Notes under the pieces: generated by a model | The model's input: the letters and a program-made list of their open reading frames with translations, nothing else | The model's database searches: none | Told to the model about the DNA's origin: nothing | DNA from: Zygnema cylindricum | Taxonomy: Eukaryota; Streptophyta; Zygnematophyceae; Zygnematales; Zygnemataceae | Length of the DNA: 64,000 nt | NCBI GenBank assembly: GCA_037447655.1 | Contig: JBBHKE010000882.1 | Location: forward strand, 106,163-170,162 | Direction of reading: 5' to 3' | In this document: piece after piece, positions 22,303 to 33,600 of the stretch | Position numbering within the stretch: position 1 is the first letter of the stretch | Layout: every line of letters begins with the position of its first letter | Made by a program: the position numbers and the translations under genes

Positions 22303-23527
22303 TTATGAGTAAAATGTTGTTTACGGCATTATGGGAAACTTTCGCTAAATTGACTGTACTTTATAATACACTGCTATAGGTAATTAATTAATTGCATAGA
22401 AAGAGGCTATTTACAACAATCGTTGTTGTATGCTTTGGTTAAAACTATAGATATTACCTTGCTTTGGTTAAAACTGGTATATATTGTGAGGAGTTCATAG
22501 GGAAATTACATTGAAGGAATTTGCCCTGATTGTGAGGGTAAATCGTACACTTTTTAGGGTAAATTGTACTTTAAATTTACCCAAAAAAGCGTATTAATTG
22601 AACAATTTTACCCTCAAAACAAGGGTAAATTTTTGGTAGTATAATTACTTTGTCAAATATGCATGCTTCATGACTACATGAAAGATTGGCAGTAGCCTTG
22701 CTCAATCTTTTGGCTATTTTTCATCGTTTTACTGGAGTCACCTACAACCTTCCTAATGATATGTTATTTTGTGGTGGTTTTTCTTGCTGGTGTGTGCAAA
22801 AAGCTTGTTTGAGTCTTATGTGTTCAAAAAAGAATATCAGCTACTCTTTCTTGTAGTGCATTAAGGATGAAAATGATTGGCTAAACTACTCAAAACCTCA
22901 AAACACAACATCCTAATATGAGTCAGCTTGTATCATCACATGGACAAAATGAGCTGTTTACGAGTTATCCTGTCTGAGTTATTTGTGCACCCGGCCCAAA
23001 CGAACAGGTGGCTACTGCCCGAACTTGCACAGATGTGAGTTTTAAACATTAAAAATACATTAGCTTTTAAAAAGACTTGTGACGGTAAACCTTCTGGGTT
23101 GCATGGAAACAAGAGAGGAAAAACATCGGGCATTTTTGGCAGCCTATGATATTCCACAAAATGAACTCATGGAGTACATATCTATTGAACAGATAAGCGC
23201 CTATTAGAGTTTTCTTAGAATTTATTGCTGCAAGACCGTTAGGCCAATACTCTAGCTTATCAAAAATAACATGCACACGATATCGTGTAGAAAAGGACTC
23301 TATAATAGTGTCATGTGAATAACACCCTCTTTTTCGGCTTGAAAGAGGCTACCTGGCTTATTCTACGATTCAAGGTTCTAACCAATTTTCTCCCATGTAT
23401 CGGTGTTCAATAGCATAATAATACGCCCCTTCCCTCGACAATTATATAATGAAATTGGGACAGACGAGCTTCAATTCACTTATTTTACAATACATCCTTC
23501 ATTTATTTGTACAGACATCGTGGGTTC
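22303..23527. other. Convergent intergenic spacer of unit 1
   Basis: Lies between the stop of the coiled-coil gene and the TAF6-derived 3' end. It contains a small AT-rich fold-back around 22,540-22,640 (GGGTAAAT words facing ATTTACCC). It is colinear with 29,476-30,697. No independent gene is supported. Confidence 0.5.
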
Positions 23528-24585
23528 TTATATGGTAATAGATACTTCTCTAGTAGGAACATATGGTAGTAAAGGTTCTCCAAACATACTAATTAGCGAT
23601 TCCCACATGTGCCCATCTTGACCATCATCGATCCAAGCCTTTGAAAAACTGTCAACTTTTCCCTCTACTTTCTGTGACTTGTCTCCTTCACTCCCCTTAA
23701 CATTTGTACTACTAGCCTGACTGTGGCTCGGAAAACCAGCTTCTATCTTGAGTTCTTGTTGACTTTGACTATTGATCACACATGAATCATTTACACAGTC
23801 AAATTCTGACTCAATACCATCTGCAAAAAACGTTTTTACACGTTTATTTGCCATTTCTATGTCGTCTGACATCCGTTTTCTGCGACTGGGAGCCACGATT
23901 TTTCCTGCGCCACATATTCGACAGATCCAAACATTGATTAAAGTGAATTTAAAAACATCTCGGGCATAATAAACGTAATAGGGGCGATATCAAAGTTATT
24001 ACTTTTGTTTCCAGCAAAATAAAAGCCGGTAAAGCCGGAAATGCTTTATCGTTTCCTAACGTAAATAGTATAACATATAACCCTATTGAATCCGATAAAA
24101 CCTTGAAAAATTAGTAAATATTTTACACCGGTTTGCATATGGCTCAATGTGAAAGAAGAGATAGAATACTTACCAAGCTCAACTACTTACCGAGCTCAAC
24201 TAAAGCTAAGTGAGTGCTTTACAAAAAAGGGCTAAACTTTCCCTTGTAACTGCTGACTCCTAAAAGTAATCAATGAAGTAAATTAAAGAAGTTATATATA
24301 CACAGGTGACCATTCTCCGACCTTTCTGCTTCAAATCAAATCTATATCAAATGTACCTAATTCTTGCCATAAAGCCTGAAAAGTAAGGGGGGGGAAAAAG
24401 TCCAAAAAAACACAGTAATCATAGGAATAGCTCAAGATCATTCACCCATAGTCATATTACTAACCAGCTTTTGACGAGTCCTTCATAATTCGCGGAGCTC
24501 GGGAAAGTTTTCGTGAAATGGGAAGTGTGTCTGGATATGGAAAATTTTGTTTCAGGCGTTCAAACATACAGGTTCCTGCTGCCTC
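23528..24585 (-). pseudogene. TAF6: TAF6 3' fragment (last two exons only), unit 1
   Basis: Minus-strand exons 24,585-24,465 ([15 protein letters not shown]...) and 23,904-23,528 ([11 protein letters not shown]... to PYVPTREVSITI, TAA) duplicate exons 11-12 of the complete TAF6 at 30,698-38,882. The exon-11 copy is identical to its partner. Exon 12 differs at about seven residues but is still open. The upstream ten exons are missing because the duplication stops at the N gap at 24,770, so it cannot encode TAF6 unless the missing part lies in unassembled sequence. Confidence 0.85.
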
Positions 24586-24769
24586 CTGCAGAAATCAGAA
24601 AACAAAATCTTTTCATTATCGATGGTGTAAAACTAGTTGATATGAGAAACTTGACCGATTTCTATAAAAAATCAATGGAACAAGTAGAAATGCTTCAATG
24701 TTATAGGGGTTTTTTTAAATCACGTTCATTTTCAGCGGATTTTACTCATCCAACACCGAAATGAGTGAA

Positions 24770-24779
24770 NNNNNNNNNN
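24770..24779. other. Assembly gap (10 N)
   Basis: Ten Ns of unknown true length, placed exactly where homology between the two tandem units ends on the left unit. Sequence to the right (24,780-25,321) has no match in unit 2. Confidence 0.98.
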
Positions 24780-25321
24780 CGTCCCCAATCTAATCTTGCC
24801 GCCAGTGTTAGTTTTGCCGTTAAAGCTCCGTCTCACGACACAGACCTGTTCTGCACTTTTGACGGATGTGGACTTTGGTCTCATTAATCGCATCCCTTCG
24901 ATTCGCGTAGTCTGAAATAATCCATATGGTTCCATGCTATACTTAGCCTATAGCTTTACGAGGGCTCATAAGGAATATTAAGCTTCGTCTCCAGCGTTTG
25001 CCAGTTGGCTTTGGCACTGGCTGGCAATTGGCTGGTGGGCGCGGCCTAGGCCTTGCCTAAGCCAACGGTTTAAAACTCACAGCCCGCCAGCGCCAGCCAA
25101 CTAAGTTCTGGTGAATCAACCGACCGCGACCGCCCGACACTCAAAATTTGGCAACCGAATCCGTTCCGGATCCGGCGCGGGTGGTCGGTTAACGGTCGGT
25201 CACGGTTTCGGTTGACCGTTTGCGACCTCTGCTTCGAATTATAAGGAATACTCGGGAGCATTTCGATATCCGATTCATATCGTACCTTGGTATACCTAAT
25301 AAAGTCTGATGCGCTTAGCTT
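24780..25321. other. Spacer between tandem units with a hAT family C end
   Basis: No gene was seen. A GCCAGTTGGCTTTGGCACTGG-like local repeat lies at 24,995-25,090. 25,095-25,233 matches the right end of hAT family C (CGGTTTCGGTTGACCGTTTG then CGACCTCTG), with no matching left end nearby. Confidence 0.55.
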
Positions 25322-25956
25322 CCCTACGCTAATTACTCTGGTTTCAGGTGTAGGCAGTTTTCACGTCTTGTCCAGACACAGCACTCTGCCTCGAAATTGC
25401 CGTTTTGATTGTGACCGCCGTTCTAATCTAACCCCTGCGACCTTACGATTTGAGCCGACTTGAACCCGTAGATTCGTCGGCGCAAGATACCAGACGCCGG
25501 GCTACATCGGACGGCTAAAAAATCATGGATTAGTTGTAAAAGCTGTTACAGCTGCAAACGGCGATATTTTTTGCTGTACTCCAAAATGTCATCGGACGAT
25601 TCTCAGCCGAAGTGCGATCATCTGACGGTCTGTGTTTGCGTACGATGAAAAACGTGACTGCTGGCTTTGAAGTAAAAAAGAACCACAGCCGCTGGAGAGT
25701 GTTCAGCGTACGGCGAAAGCGACTTTGTTTTACGATTGGAAATATACATCGGACGGCTGAAAATGCAAGGAGGCTCAATCGGTTGTGACGGTTGCAATGT
25801 CCGCAATTTGATTCTAGAGTCCGCAGAAGGATGTTACTGATGGCTTTGTGGTCTGCTCTCAGTCTGTATCTCTTTTGTGTCTTAGCAGAAGGTAGCATCT
25901 CTATCTCCTTTCTTTTCAAGTATTTAAAAATTAATAAACTGATTTAATGTGCGGCA

Positions 25957-26155
25957 CACCTTGAATCGTTATTAGCGTATAGAAATTATTAGTGTAAAGA
26001 AAAAATTAGCGTCATTCATTCTAATTTAGTGCCAGGAGACGTGGCAGATTAGGGTCCACGTCCTTAAATAGTGTAATTAATTATATTTAAGGTGTCAATG
26101 TCAAAATTTTGGGGTGCCGATATAGCGTACATAAGGCTAATAACGATTCACGGTG
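25957..26155. mobile_element. MITE family B, present only in unit 2
   Basis: Ends CACCTTGAATCGTTATTAG and CTAATAACGATTCACGGTG are inverted repeats. The interior matches the MITE at 13,390-13,630 (GGAGACGTGGCAGATTAGGG). Unit 1 lacks it: 18,950-18,965 reads straight through, apart from a few changed bases at the junction. Confidence 0.75.
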
Positions 26156-26274
26156 AGCTTTAAATGATTCCAAAGCTCGACAAGTTGAAAGGCAATTTGA
26201 TTTGTAACTCAAATTTGTATTGCATAGACATAAACCAAATGTTTACGTAGTTTTTGGAAAGTTAGGAAGTATAG

Positions 26275-26361
26275 ATGGGAACCGAAAGTGGCGAGTATTC
26301 TGGAAGCTCAGGGGCCACTTGCAGCGCCACAACAGTCAAACAAAAGAGCTTACATGTTGAG
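26275..26361 (+). CDS. Possible first exon of the coiled-coil gene, copy 2
   Basis: Same 29-codon frame as 19,079-19,165, ending at GAG|GTAATG, with two amino-acid changes. Its connection to the downstream exons is unresolved. Confidence 0.35.
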
Positions 26362-27069
26362 GTAATGTTTCCAAGAAATCAATACTTTAAAAATGACTCC
26401 AGAATTTGGCCAACATCAGATTTATGGTACACTTTTGAATGTAAATTTATATCTTTAAAGGACAAGGAAGCATGTAATTATATTGTATGGTGTTAGCAGA
26501 AGATGCTTGGAAACGGTTGATGCAGTGCTCCAACGTGTACTATCATCGTTTACCACTCATGTGTACGGATTTGATTGGACAAGATGTTAATGGCTTGGTC
26601 CTGAACTTAGAACATGTCAAATCATAAATTTTTATTCGTATTAACGCGATGTTTCCTAAAGGTCAGGGAGGGTTAAAACATAGATTGACACATTCATTGT
26701 GTTGCTTTTCTCACTTGTTACATCGATGAATCAAACTACACTTTGCCCATCTTTCTTAGAGTTAAACATTCTTCTAGCAGTGAAAGTGTTTTTCCTCATC
26801 ACATAGTTGTCCCATTTTCAATCCTGATTTCACAAGTGAAAGGTAAGACCCCTACCTTTCGATTGCTTGCCTCAGAACGAAATTTAACGGTCAGTACAGA
26901 GTTAGACGCCTTTGACTGCCCGAAAGAGTGCATAACTCTAATACCGATGGGCAGTCTACTTGTTTTGAATGACATGATTTTTGTGACTATTTTCTGAAAC
27001 GTTAATAATTGCAGAGCTTTGGAGTTTGTTGTTTTCCCTGATGCCCTCTTTGTGACTTCGCATTCACAG

Positions 27070-29475
27070 AAAGTATCACAGAAAGAGGAGCTTGAGAAAG
27101 CCCTTTATGAACTCCAGCGGAAACGTGAGAAATGTCAAGATAAACGGAGTTCTAAAAGTGAAAACAACTGCAGTAATCTTCAGTGGAATGAAATTCAGTC
27201 TGCTGCAAAAGAGGTGCAGATGGAGTTAGATTCAGGTTTACATGAATTGCAGGTTCAAAAAATAGCTGTTATGGGAGCCTTGCGACAAGTGTCGAGCAAT
27301 CAGAGGGACCTTTTACGAGAACGAGCACAGTTTCTGGTGGAGGCTGAAATTACCAGGATGGAGCTTCAAAAGCAGAAGGAATCGACAGGGAATAGTATTG
27401 CTGAAGAGAGAAGGCTAATTGAAATAGAGAGGCAAATGATGCTGCAAGAATTAAAAGCAAAGAGGAAACAGGCTAAGGAGGAGATGGACCATTTGGAGGC
27501 CCAGATAATGGAAATGCGGAGACTTGTGGAAGAGGAGAGGCTTGAGGCACAAAAAGAGGTTGTAATGAAAAAGTCCATGGCAGAAGTAGAGTTGGAGTTA
27601 GCTTTTCAGGTAGTCAATGAAGAGAAGCAGAAAATCCGAAAGGCATGGGAAGCCATTGAGAATGAGCAGAAGGCACTTCAAGAATGGAAAAAAAAGGCTC
27701 ATGTGGCGACTGAGGAAGAATTTTGGGCTCGAGACATACTCAATGAAGATGAAAAAACCAAGTCAGGTGGATTCGAAGGAGGCAATCATGAAACTTTGGA
27801 AATGAAGGCTCAGGGCATGCAAGAAGGGTTGAGAGGTGAAAGGCTCCAACAAGTAGACAAGGAGGTCAGACAAGGCGACAACTTCCTGTTTTTTATTGCG
27901 CTGTTGTAGATAGAAGTAGGCTTCTTTTTGATGTTTAAATGGACCATTTTTTTTTCTTATATCCAGTTTGAAGGATTTTGTCTGTGGTCCATCTCAAGAG
28001 TGATGTGTCTTTCGTTTTATTCATCTTTCTGTTATTCCCTCATATTCAATTCTCACTTTTGCCATAACTATCATCCAAATGCCGCAACCTATTAAAGTTT
28101 TTGATGTAAAGGATGTTTATCTCTCTGCCCGGGGTAGTCATGCTTGTTGATTAACGAATTCGCTGACTTCTGTCACTTCAAATACCGCACCTTTTAGGCA
28201 TTATTTTTTTTTTCTCTTGGAAAGCTTTCTTGCATTTTGTTTCTTGTGTTTAACATCCTGAATTGCTATAGTCAGGACTCGAAACAGAGTGGTACAATTA
28301 GCCTAGTCATGTGACCTCCCAAAATTGAAGTTTCTACTGTTGTTAAGGGTCCCGGGATTGGAGGAAGACCCATAAGGCACTATTTCTTCTTTGGTAGCTT
28401 TTGTTTGCTTTTGTTTCAGTTTGTGTTTTGTTGTTCCTTTCCTCCTTTGTTATGTCGTCATTTTTGTCGCTTAGTTTCTTTAGCAGTTTCTTTAGCAGTA
28501 TTTTTTATTTACTTTGCTTGTTTGTTTTTGCGCGAGTTCTTCGGTTTCATATAGCTCCTTTCTTTAGTTTCCATGTACTGGTGTGGTTTACCATCGTGCG
28601 GCTGTAATAAAGTTTGATGTATTTGTTCATTATTTGTGCAGACACAGAGGCTGGAAATGGCGGCTCTTCGAGTCCAATTGCAATCAGAAGAAGCTCAACT
28701 TCTGAAAGAGTTGCAGGAGCTCCAACTCCAACGGCAGATTGTGGCAGAGCAGAGAGCACAGCTAAAAATAGCTTTGATGGGACTCCAAGATGCAGGTAAC
28801 ACCATCTGTCAACGGGTCGGCACTCCTACGCATAATAGTTTTCCAGCAGAAGTAAAGAATCAAAAAATTTCAGGAGATATCAAGAATCAAAATTTTCCAG
28901 AAGAAGTTAGGAATCAAAATCTTCCAGAAGTCAAGAATCAAAGTTTTCGAGAAATCAAGAATCAAAGTTTTCCAGAAGAAGTCAAGAAGCAAAGTTTTCC
29001 GGAAGAAGTCGGGAATCAAAACCTTCCAGAAGTCAAGAATCAAAGTTTTCGAGAAATCAAAAACCAAATTTTTCCAGTAGTCAAGAATCAAAGTTTTCCA
29101 GAAGAAATCAAGAATCAAAATTTTCCGGAAGAAGTGACTGTGACATATTCATCCTCGCCTAACAATTTATCATCCTCGTGGTCCATTATGACTGAACACA
29201 GCAGTCCTTCCAGGCTGTCCGACAACTTCACTTATTCTGAATTGGAAGAAAAGGATATCGCCGATATCGCGTCAGTCGGGTCGACCACAGCGTCAAAATT
29301 GAAGGAAAAGAAGAAACCGGGCAGCTTTGTGAAAGATCCTTTTAGCTGGATAGGAAATTGGGGGAGAATGTTTGTTTCTAGAAGCAAAGGCATCACCGAT
29401 AGTTACATCGGTGTCCATAGTATGAAAGGAGAAAGAACTTATGATAAGGCCAATAGACGACAAGTGTTAACCTAA
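27070..29475 (+). CDS. Coiled-coil protein of unknown function, copy 2
   Basis: Exons 27,070-27,864 and 28,642-29,475 correspond base for base to copy 1 (offset 7,173). The first exon differs at only two residues (N to S, E to Q). The second differs at about eight, mostly in the FPEEVKNQS repeats plus T-to-A, N-to-P (KDPFSWIG) and N-to-S in the tail. The intron (27,865-28,641) shows no difference from copy 1. Both copies are open throughout, so both may be functional. The deletion at about 26,611 may affect a 5' splice donor in this copy. It converges with the intact TAF6, whose stop is 1.2 kb away. Confidence 0.7.
28834..29136 (+). repeat. In-frame 24/27-bp coding repeats (FPEEVKNQS), copy 2
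   Basis: Same array as 21,661-21,963. The residue changes relative to copy 1 are R-to-Q in one unit, and RNKSLP to GNQNLP and D-to-E in others. Confidence 0.75.
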
Positions 29476-30697
29476 TTATGAGTAAAATGCTGTTAACGGC
29501 ATTATGGGAAACTTTCACTAATTTGACTGTACTTTATAATACACTGCTATAGGTAATTAATTAATTGCATAGAAAGAGGCTATTAACAACAATCGTCGTT
29601 GTATGCTTTGGTTAAAACTGGTATATATTGTGAGGAGGTCATAGGGAAATTACATTGAAGGAATTTGCCCTGATTGTGAGGGTAAATCGTACACTTTTTA
29701 GGGTAAATTGTACTATAAATTACCCAAAAAAGCGTATTAATTGAACAATTTTACCCTCAAAACGAGGGTAAATCTTTGGTAGTAGAATTACTTTGTCAAA
29801 TATGCATGCTTCATGACTAAATGAAAGATTGGCAGTAGCCTTGCTCAATCTTTTGGCTATTTTTCATCGTTTTACCGTAGTCACCTACAACCTTCCTCAT
29901 GATATGTTATTTTGTAGTGGTTTTTCTTGCTGGTTTGTGCAAAAAGCTTGTTTGAGTCTTATGTGTTCAAAAAAGAATATCAGCTACTCTTTCTTGTAGT
30001 GTATTAAGGATGAAAAATGATTGGCTAAACTACGCAAAACCTCAAAACAGCATCCTAACATGAGTCAGCTTGTATCATTCAAGTCAGCTTGAACAAAATG
30101 AGCTGTTTACGAGTTATCATGTCTGAGTTATTTGTGCACCCAGCCCAAACGAACAGGTGGCTACAGCCCAAACGAACTTGCGCAGATGCGAGTTTTAAGG
30201 ATTAAAAATACATTAGCCTTTAAAAAGACTTGTGACGGTAAACCTTCTGGGTTGCATGGAAACAAGAGAGGAAACAAGAGAGGAAAAACGTCGGGCATTT
30301 TTGACAGCCTATGAGATTCCATAAAATGAACTCATGGAGTACATATCTATTAAACAGATAAGTGCCTATAAGAGTTTTCTTATAATTTATTGCTGCAAGA
30401 CCGTTAGGGCAATACTCTAGTTTATCAAAAATAACGTGCACATGATATCCTGTAGAAAAGGACTCTATAATAGTATCATGTGAATAACACCCTCTTTTTC
30501 GGCTTGAAAGAGGCCACCACGCTTATTCTACAATTCAAGGTTCTAACCAATTTTCTCCCATGTATCGGTGTTCAATAGCATAATAATACGCCCCTTCCCT
30601 TGACAATTACATAATGAAATTGGGACAGACGAGTTTCAATTCACTTAATTTACAATACATCCTTCATTTATTTGTACAGGCTTGACATCGTGGGTTC
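29476..30697. other. Convergent spacer between the coiled-coil gene copy 2 and TAF6
   Basis: Colinear with 22,303-23,527. A 12-bp direct repeat (GAAACAAGAGAG, near 30,258) is doubled here but single in unit 1. No gene is supported. Confidence 0.5.
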
Positions 30698-33600
30698 TTA
30701 TATGGTAATAGATATTTCTCTAGTAGGAACATATGGTAGTAAAGCTTCTCCAAACATACTAATTAACGATTCCCACATGTGCCCATCTTGCCCATCATCG
30801 ATCCAAGCCTTCGAAAAACTGTCGACTTTTCCCTCTACTTTCTGTGACTTGTCTCCTTCACTCCCCTTAACATTTGTACTACTAGCCTGACTGTGGCTCG
30901 GAAAACCAGCTTCTAACTTGAGTTCTTGTTGACTTTGACTATTGATCACACATGAATCATTTACAGTGTCAAATTCTGACTCAATACCATCTGCAAAAAA
31001 CGTTTTTACACGTTTATTTGCCATATCTATGTCGCATGACATCCGTTTTCTGCGACTGGGAGCCACGATTTTTCCTGCGCCACACATTTGACAGATCCAA
31101 ACATTGATTAAAGTGAGTTTAAAAACATCTCGGGCATAATAAATGTAATAGGGGCGATATCAAAGTTATTACTTTTGTTTCCAGCAATAAAAGCCGGCAA
31201 AGCCGGAAATGCTTTATCGTTTCCTAACGTAAATAGTATAACATATAACCCTATTGAATCCGATAAAACCTTGAAAACTTAGTAATTATTTTACACCGGT
31301 TTGCATATGTTTCAATTTGAAAGAAGAGCTAAAATACTTACCAAGCTCAACCAAAGCTAAGTGAGAGCTTTACAAAATAGGGCTAAACTTTCCCTTTTAA
31401 CTGCTGACTCCTGAAAGTAATCAATGAAGTAAATTAAAGAAGTTATATATACACAGGTGACCATTCTCCGACCTTTCTGCTTCAAATCAAATCTATATCA
31501 AATGCCATAAAGCCTGAAAAGTAAGGGGAAAAAAGTCAAAAAAAACACAGTAATCATAGGAATAGCTCAAGATCATTCACCCATAGTCATATTACTAACC
31601 AGCTTTTGACGAGTCCTTCATAATTCGCGGAGCTCGGGAAAGTTTTCGTGAAATGGGAAGTGTGTCTGGATATGGAAAATTTTGTTTCAGGCGTTCAAAC
31701 ATACAGGTTCCTGCTGCCTCCTGCAGAAATCAGAAAACAAAATCTTTTCATTATCGATGGTGTAAAACTAGTTGATATGAGAAACTTGACCGATTTCTAT
31801 AAAAAATCAATGGAACAAGTAGAAATGCTTCAATGTTATAGGGGTTTTTTTAAATCACGTTCATTTTCAGCGGATTTTACTCATCCAACACCGAAATGAG
31901 TGAAGACAACCATTTAGTTGAAGTATGGGACATGGAGGATGGGACTCTGTCAAACATTTTGACTTTGCCTTTGAGAAACCCAAATCTGACAATTTTCTGT
32001 TTGATTCCTGCTGTTCTTCTATGGCTATCTTTTGGACCCTGGGAACATATACTTCTGCCATAGAAGCATGGCCTGCATTAGAAAAACAAACCAATAACAC
32101 CAATTTAAACAGCATGATTTAATGTGTATCACAGTTAACCAACTAAAGTGCTTCAGATGACGTAGCATGGACTAGCACACTGTCATTTAAAGCATCGTTG
32201 GTAAGATTGTAGACACTATAATTGTTCCCAACCCGTCTAAAAAGTTACCAACCTTCTTATCTACCGAAACAAATTTCCTGTTAAGCAAATTCTCTTCACA
32301 CATTTTAAATCCCTGTGGTGGCAACTTGGTCTTCCTTCACATCTCTTCGATTCCTCCCTCTTTGGTTGTCTCCAGTTTATTCTACTTTTATTCAAAAGCT
32401 CTTCACCTTCCATTTTCCTTAAAAGAATTTGTCATATTTGTCTTCCTTTTACTGCCAGTCCTTGGCAACCATGCTTCTGATATCTGGTAGGTACGGCTTA
32501 TCTAATTTGTTGTTTTTTATCCACCACTCGACTAGTTACCACTCCTTTAATAGCCAGTTTTATAATGGACAAGAGTTTCACAAACCTGTAAGGCGGCATA
32601 GGCCCTCTGAGCCTCGTAGCGCTTCATTTCATTCGGGTGTTCTCTGCTTAGCTCCAGTTGAAGTACTTTTAGATAATGTGCCAGATTTGGAAGAACCAAA
32701 AGACGAACCTGCAATTCTCCACCATTCAATGCCATTGTCAGCAGCAAAGAAGCAGATTTGATGGTCCACTGCAGTTAGAGTGGATAGCGACAGCAAATTT
32801 ACAATGTTTTATAAATGCTGATCCACACCCATGTTAGCAAAAGTTGCCATCTACTAGCAAACCAACATTGCTAGAAAACCACTTTATAGGCAGCTTACAA
32901 ACAATGTTATGGATCAGAAAAACAAAACAGTAGTGATGAGTGTCAAGCTATTTCAATGAGAATCAATTTCCAACGTTTGACTAATTTTTATTCGAAGAAC
33001 AATTTTAACACCCAGGACAGTTTTTTGCAAACAAGAATGAAAAATGTGTCTTTAAAATGAAGGTTGGTGAGGTAAAAAGGAGTACCACGCGAGGTCCTAG
33101 AGCAGCCAGTCCACGAATTGCACCATATTGCTGTGGAATAGATCGTTTTGGATCCAAAAAAGCTTGTAATAAAGTTCGAGTGACTCTCGTTTGCAAGTCT
33201 TGATATGCCTCGCCAAATCTGCAAACCTCATCTCACCCTCAACATCGTTGCTTCCATTATAGGGACATGGAGCAAAGCTTCAAAGATTTAAAATAAGTAA
33301 GCAATATGCAAGCTCCACATAAATATTTATTATTGTGCTTACCGTTTGCAAATAAAAGCTATCAGTGAGGCTGCAAAATCTCGAAGCTCCCAATGGCGAT
33401 TTAACTCTTTTCCACCAAGCCGTTTGGCTGCTAAACAGGTAATTACAGATGGCATAAGCTGATGGAGCTGCACAACTCTCCATCAACAAAACAGTAAAAA
33501 TTAAGCTAGCGAACATAAAAAAAAAAACAAAAACCCAAAACCAGAGTCAATAGGTAAAATTTGGCCATAAAGCATGAGTAGAATTGGCAAGGGTACAGTA

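Larger units (their letters stand above)
18325..24769. repeat. Tandem duplication, unit 1
   Basis: Direct copy of 25,322-31,904. Colinear landmarks are ACTCTGGTTTCAGGTG (18,337 and 25,334), the coiled-coil exons (offset exactly 7,173 from 19,846 to 22,302) and TAF6 exons 11-12 (offset about 7,135-7,170). Homology begins at the edge of a hAT derivative and stops at the 10-N gap. By eye, flanks differ by a few percent with indels, while 20,022 to about 21,758 shows no difference. Confidence 0.92.
25322..31904. repeat. Tandem duplication, unit 2
   Basis: Second copy of 18,325-24,769. Unlike unit 1, its right side runs on into the rest of TAF6, so this unit holds the parental gene arrangement. 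It carries one MITE (25,957-26,155) absent from unit 1, and a short deletion near 26,611 that removes a possible GTATGT splice donor present in unit 1. Confidence 0.92.

Noticed and set aside
23905-23995. Upstream in-frame extension of TAF6 exon 12 giving [20 protein letters not shown]
   Set aside because: It looks protein-like with CX2C, but it is preceded by a stop, and the GCGCAG acceptor at the exon start gives the correct phase from exon 11. It is most likely intron read-through.
24513-24764. 83-codon plus-strand frame, identical at 31,648-31,899, as a conserved gene
   Set aside because: It is antisense to TAF6 exon 11 and flanking intron. The minus-strand exon fits the TAF6 family, its phases and splice sites, so the conservation is explained.
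31900-32115. Minus-strand frame ([14 protein letters not shown]...) as an extra TAF6 exon or a small gene
   Set aside because: TAF6 exons 32,586-32,708 and 31,600-31,720 join directly in phase and match family sequence ([11 protein letters not shown]). The frame lies within that intron and its codons are not needed.
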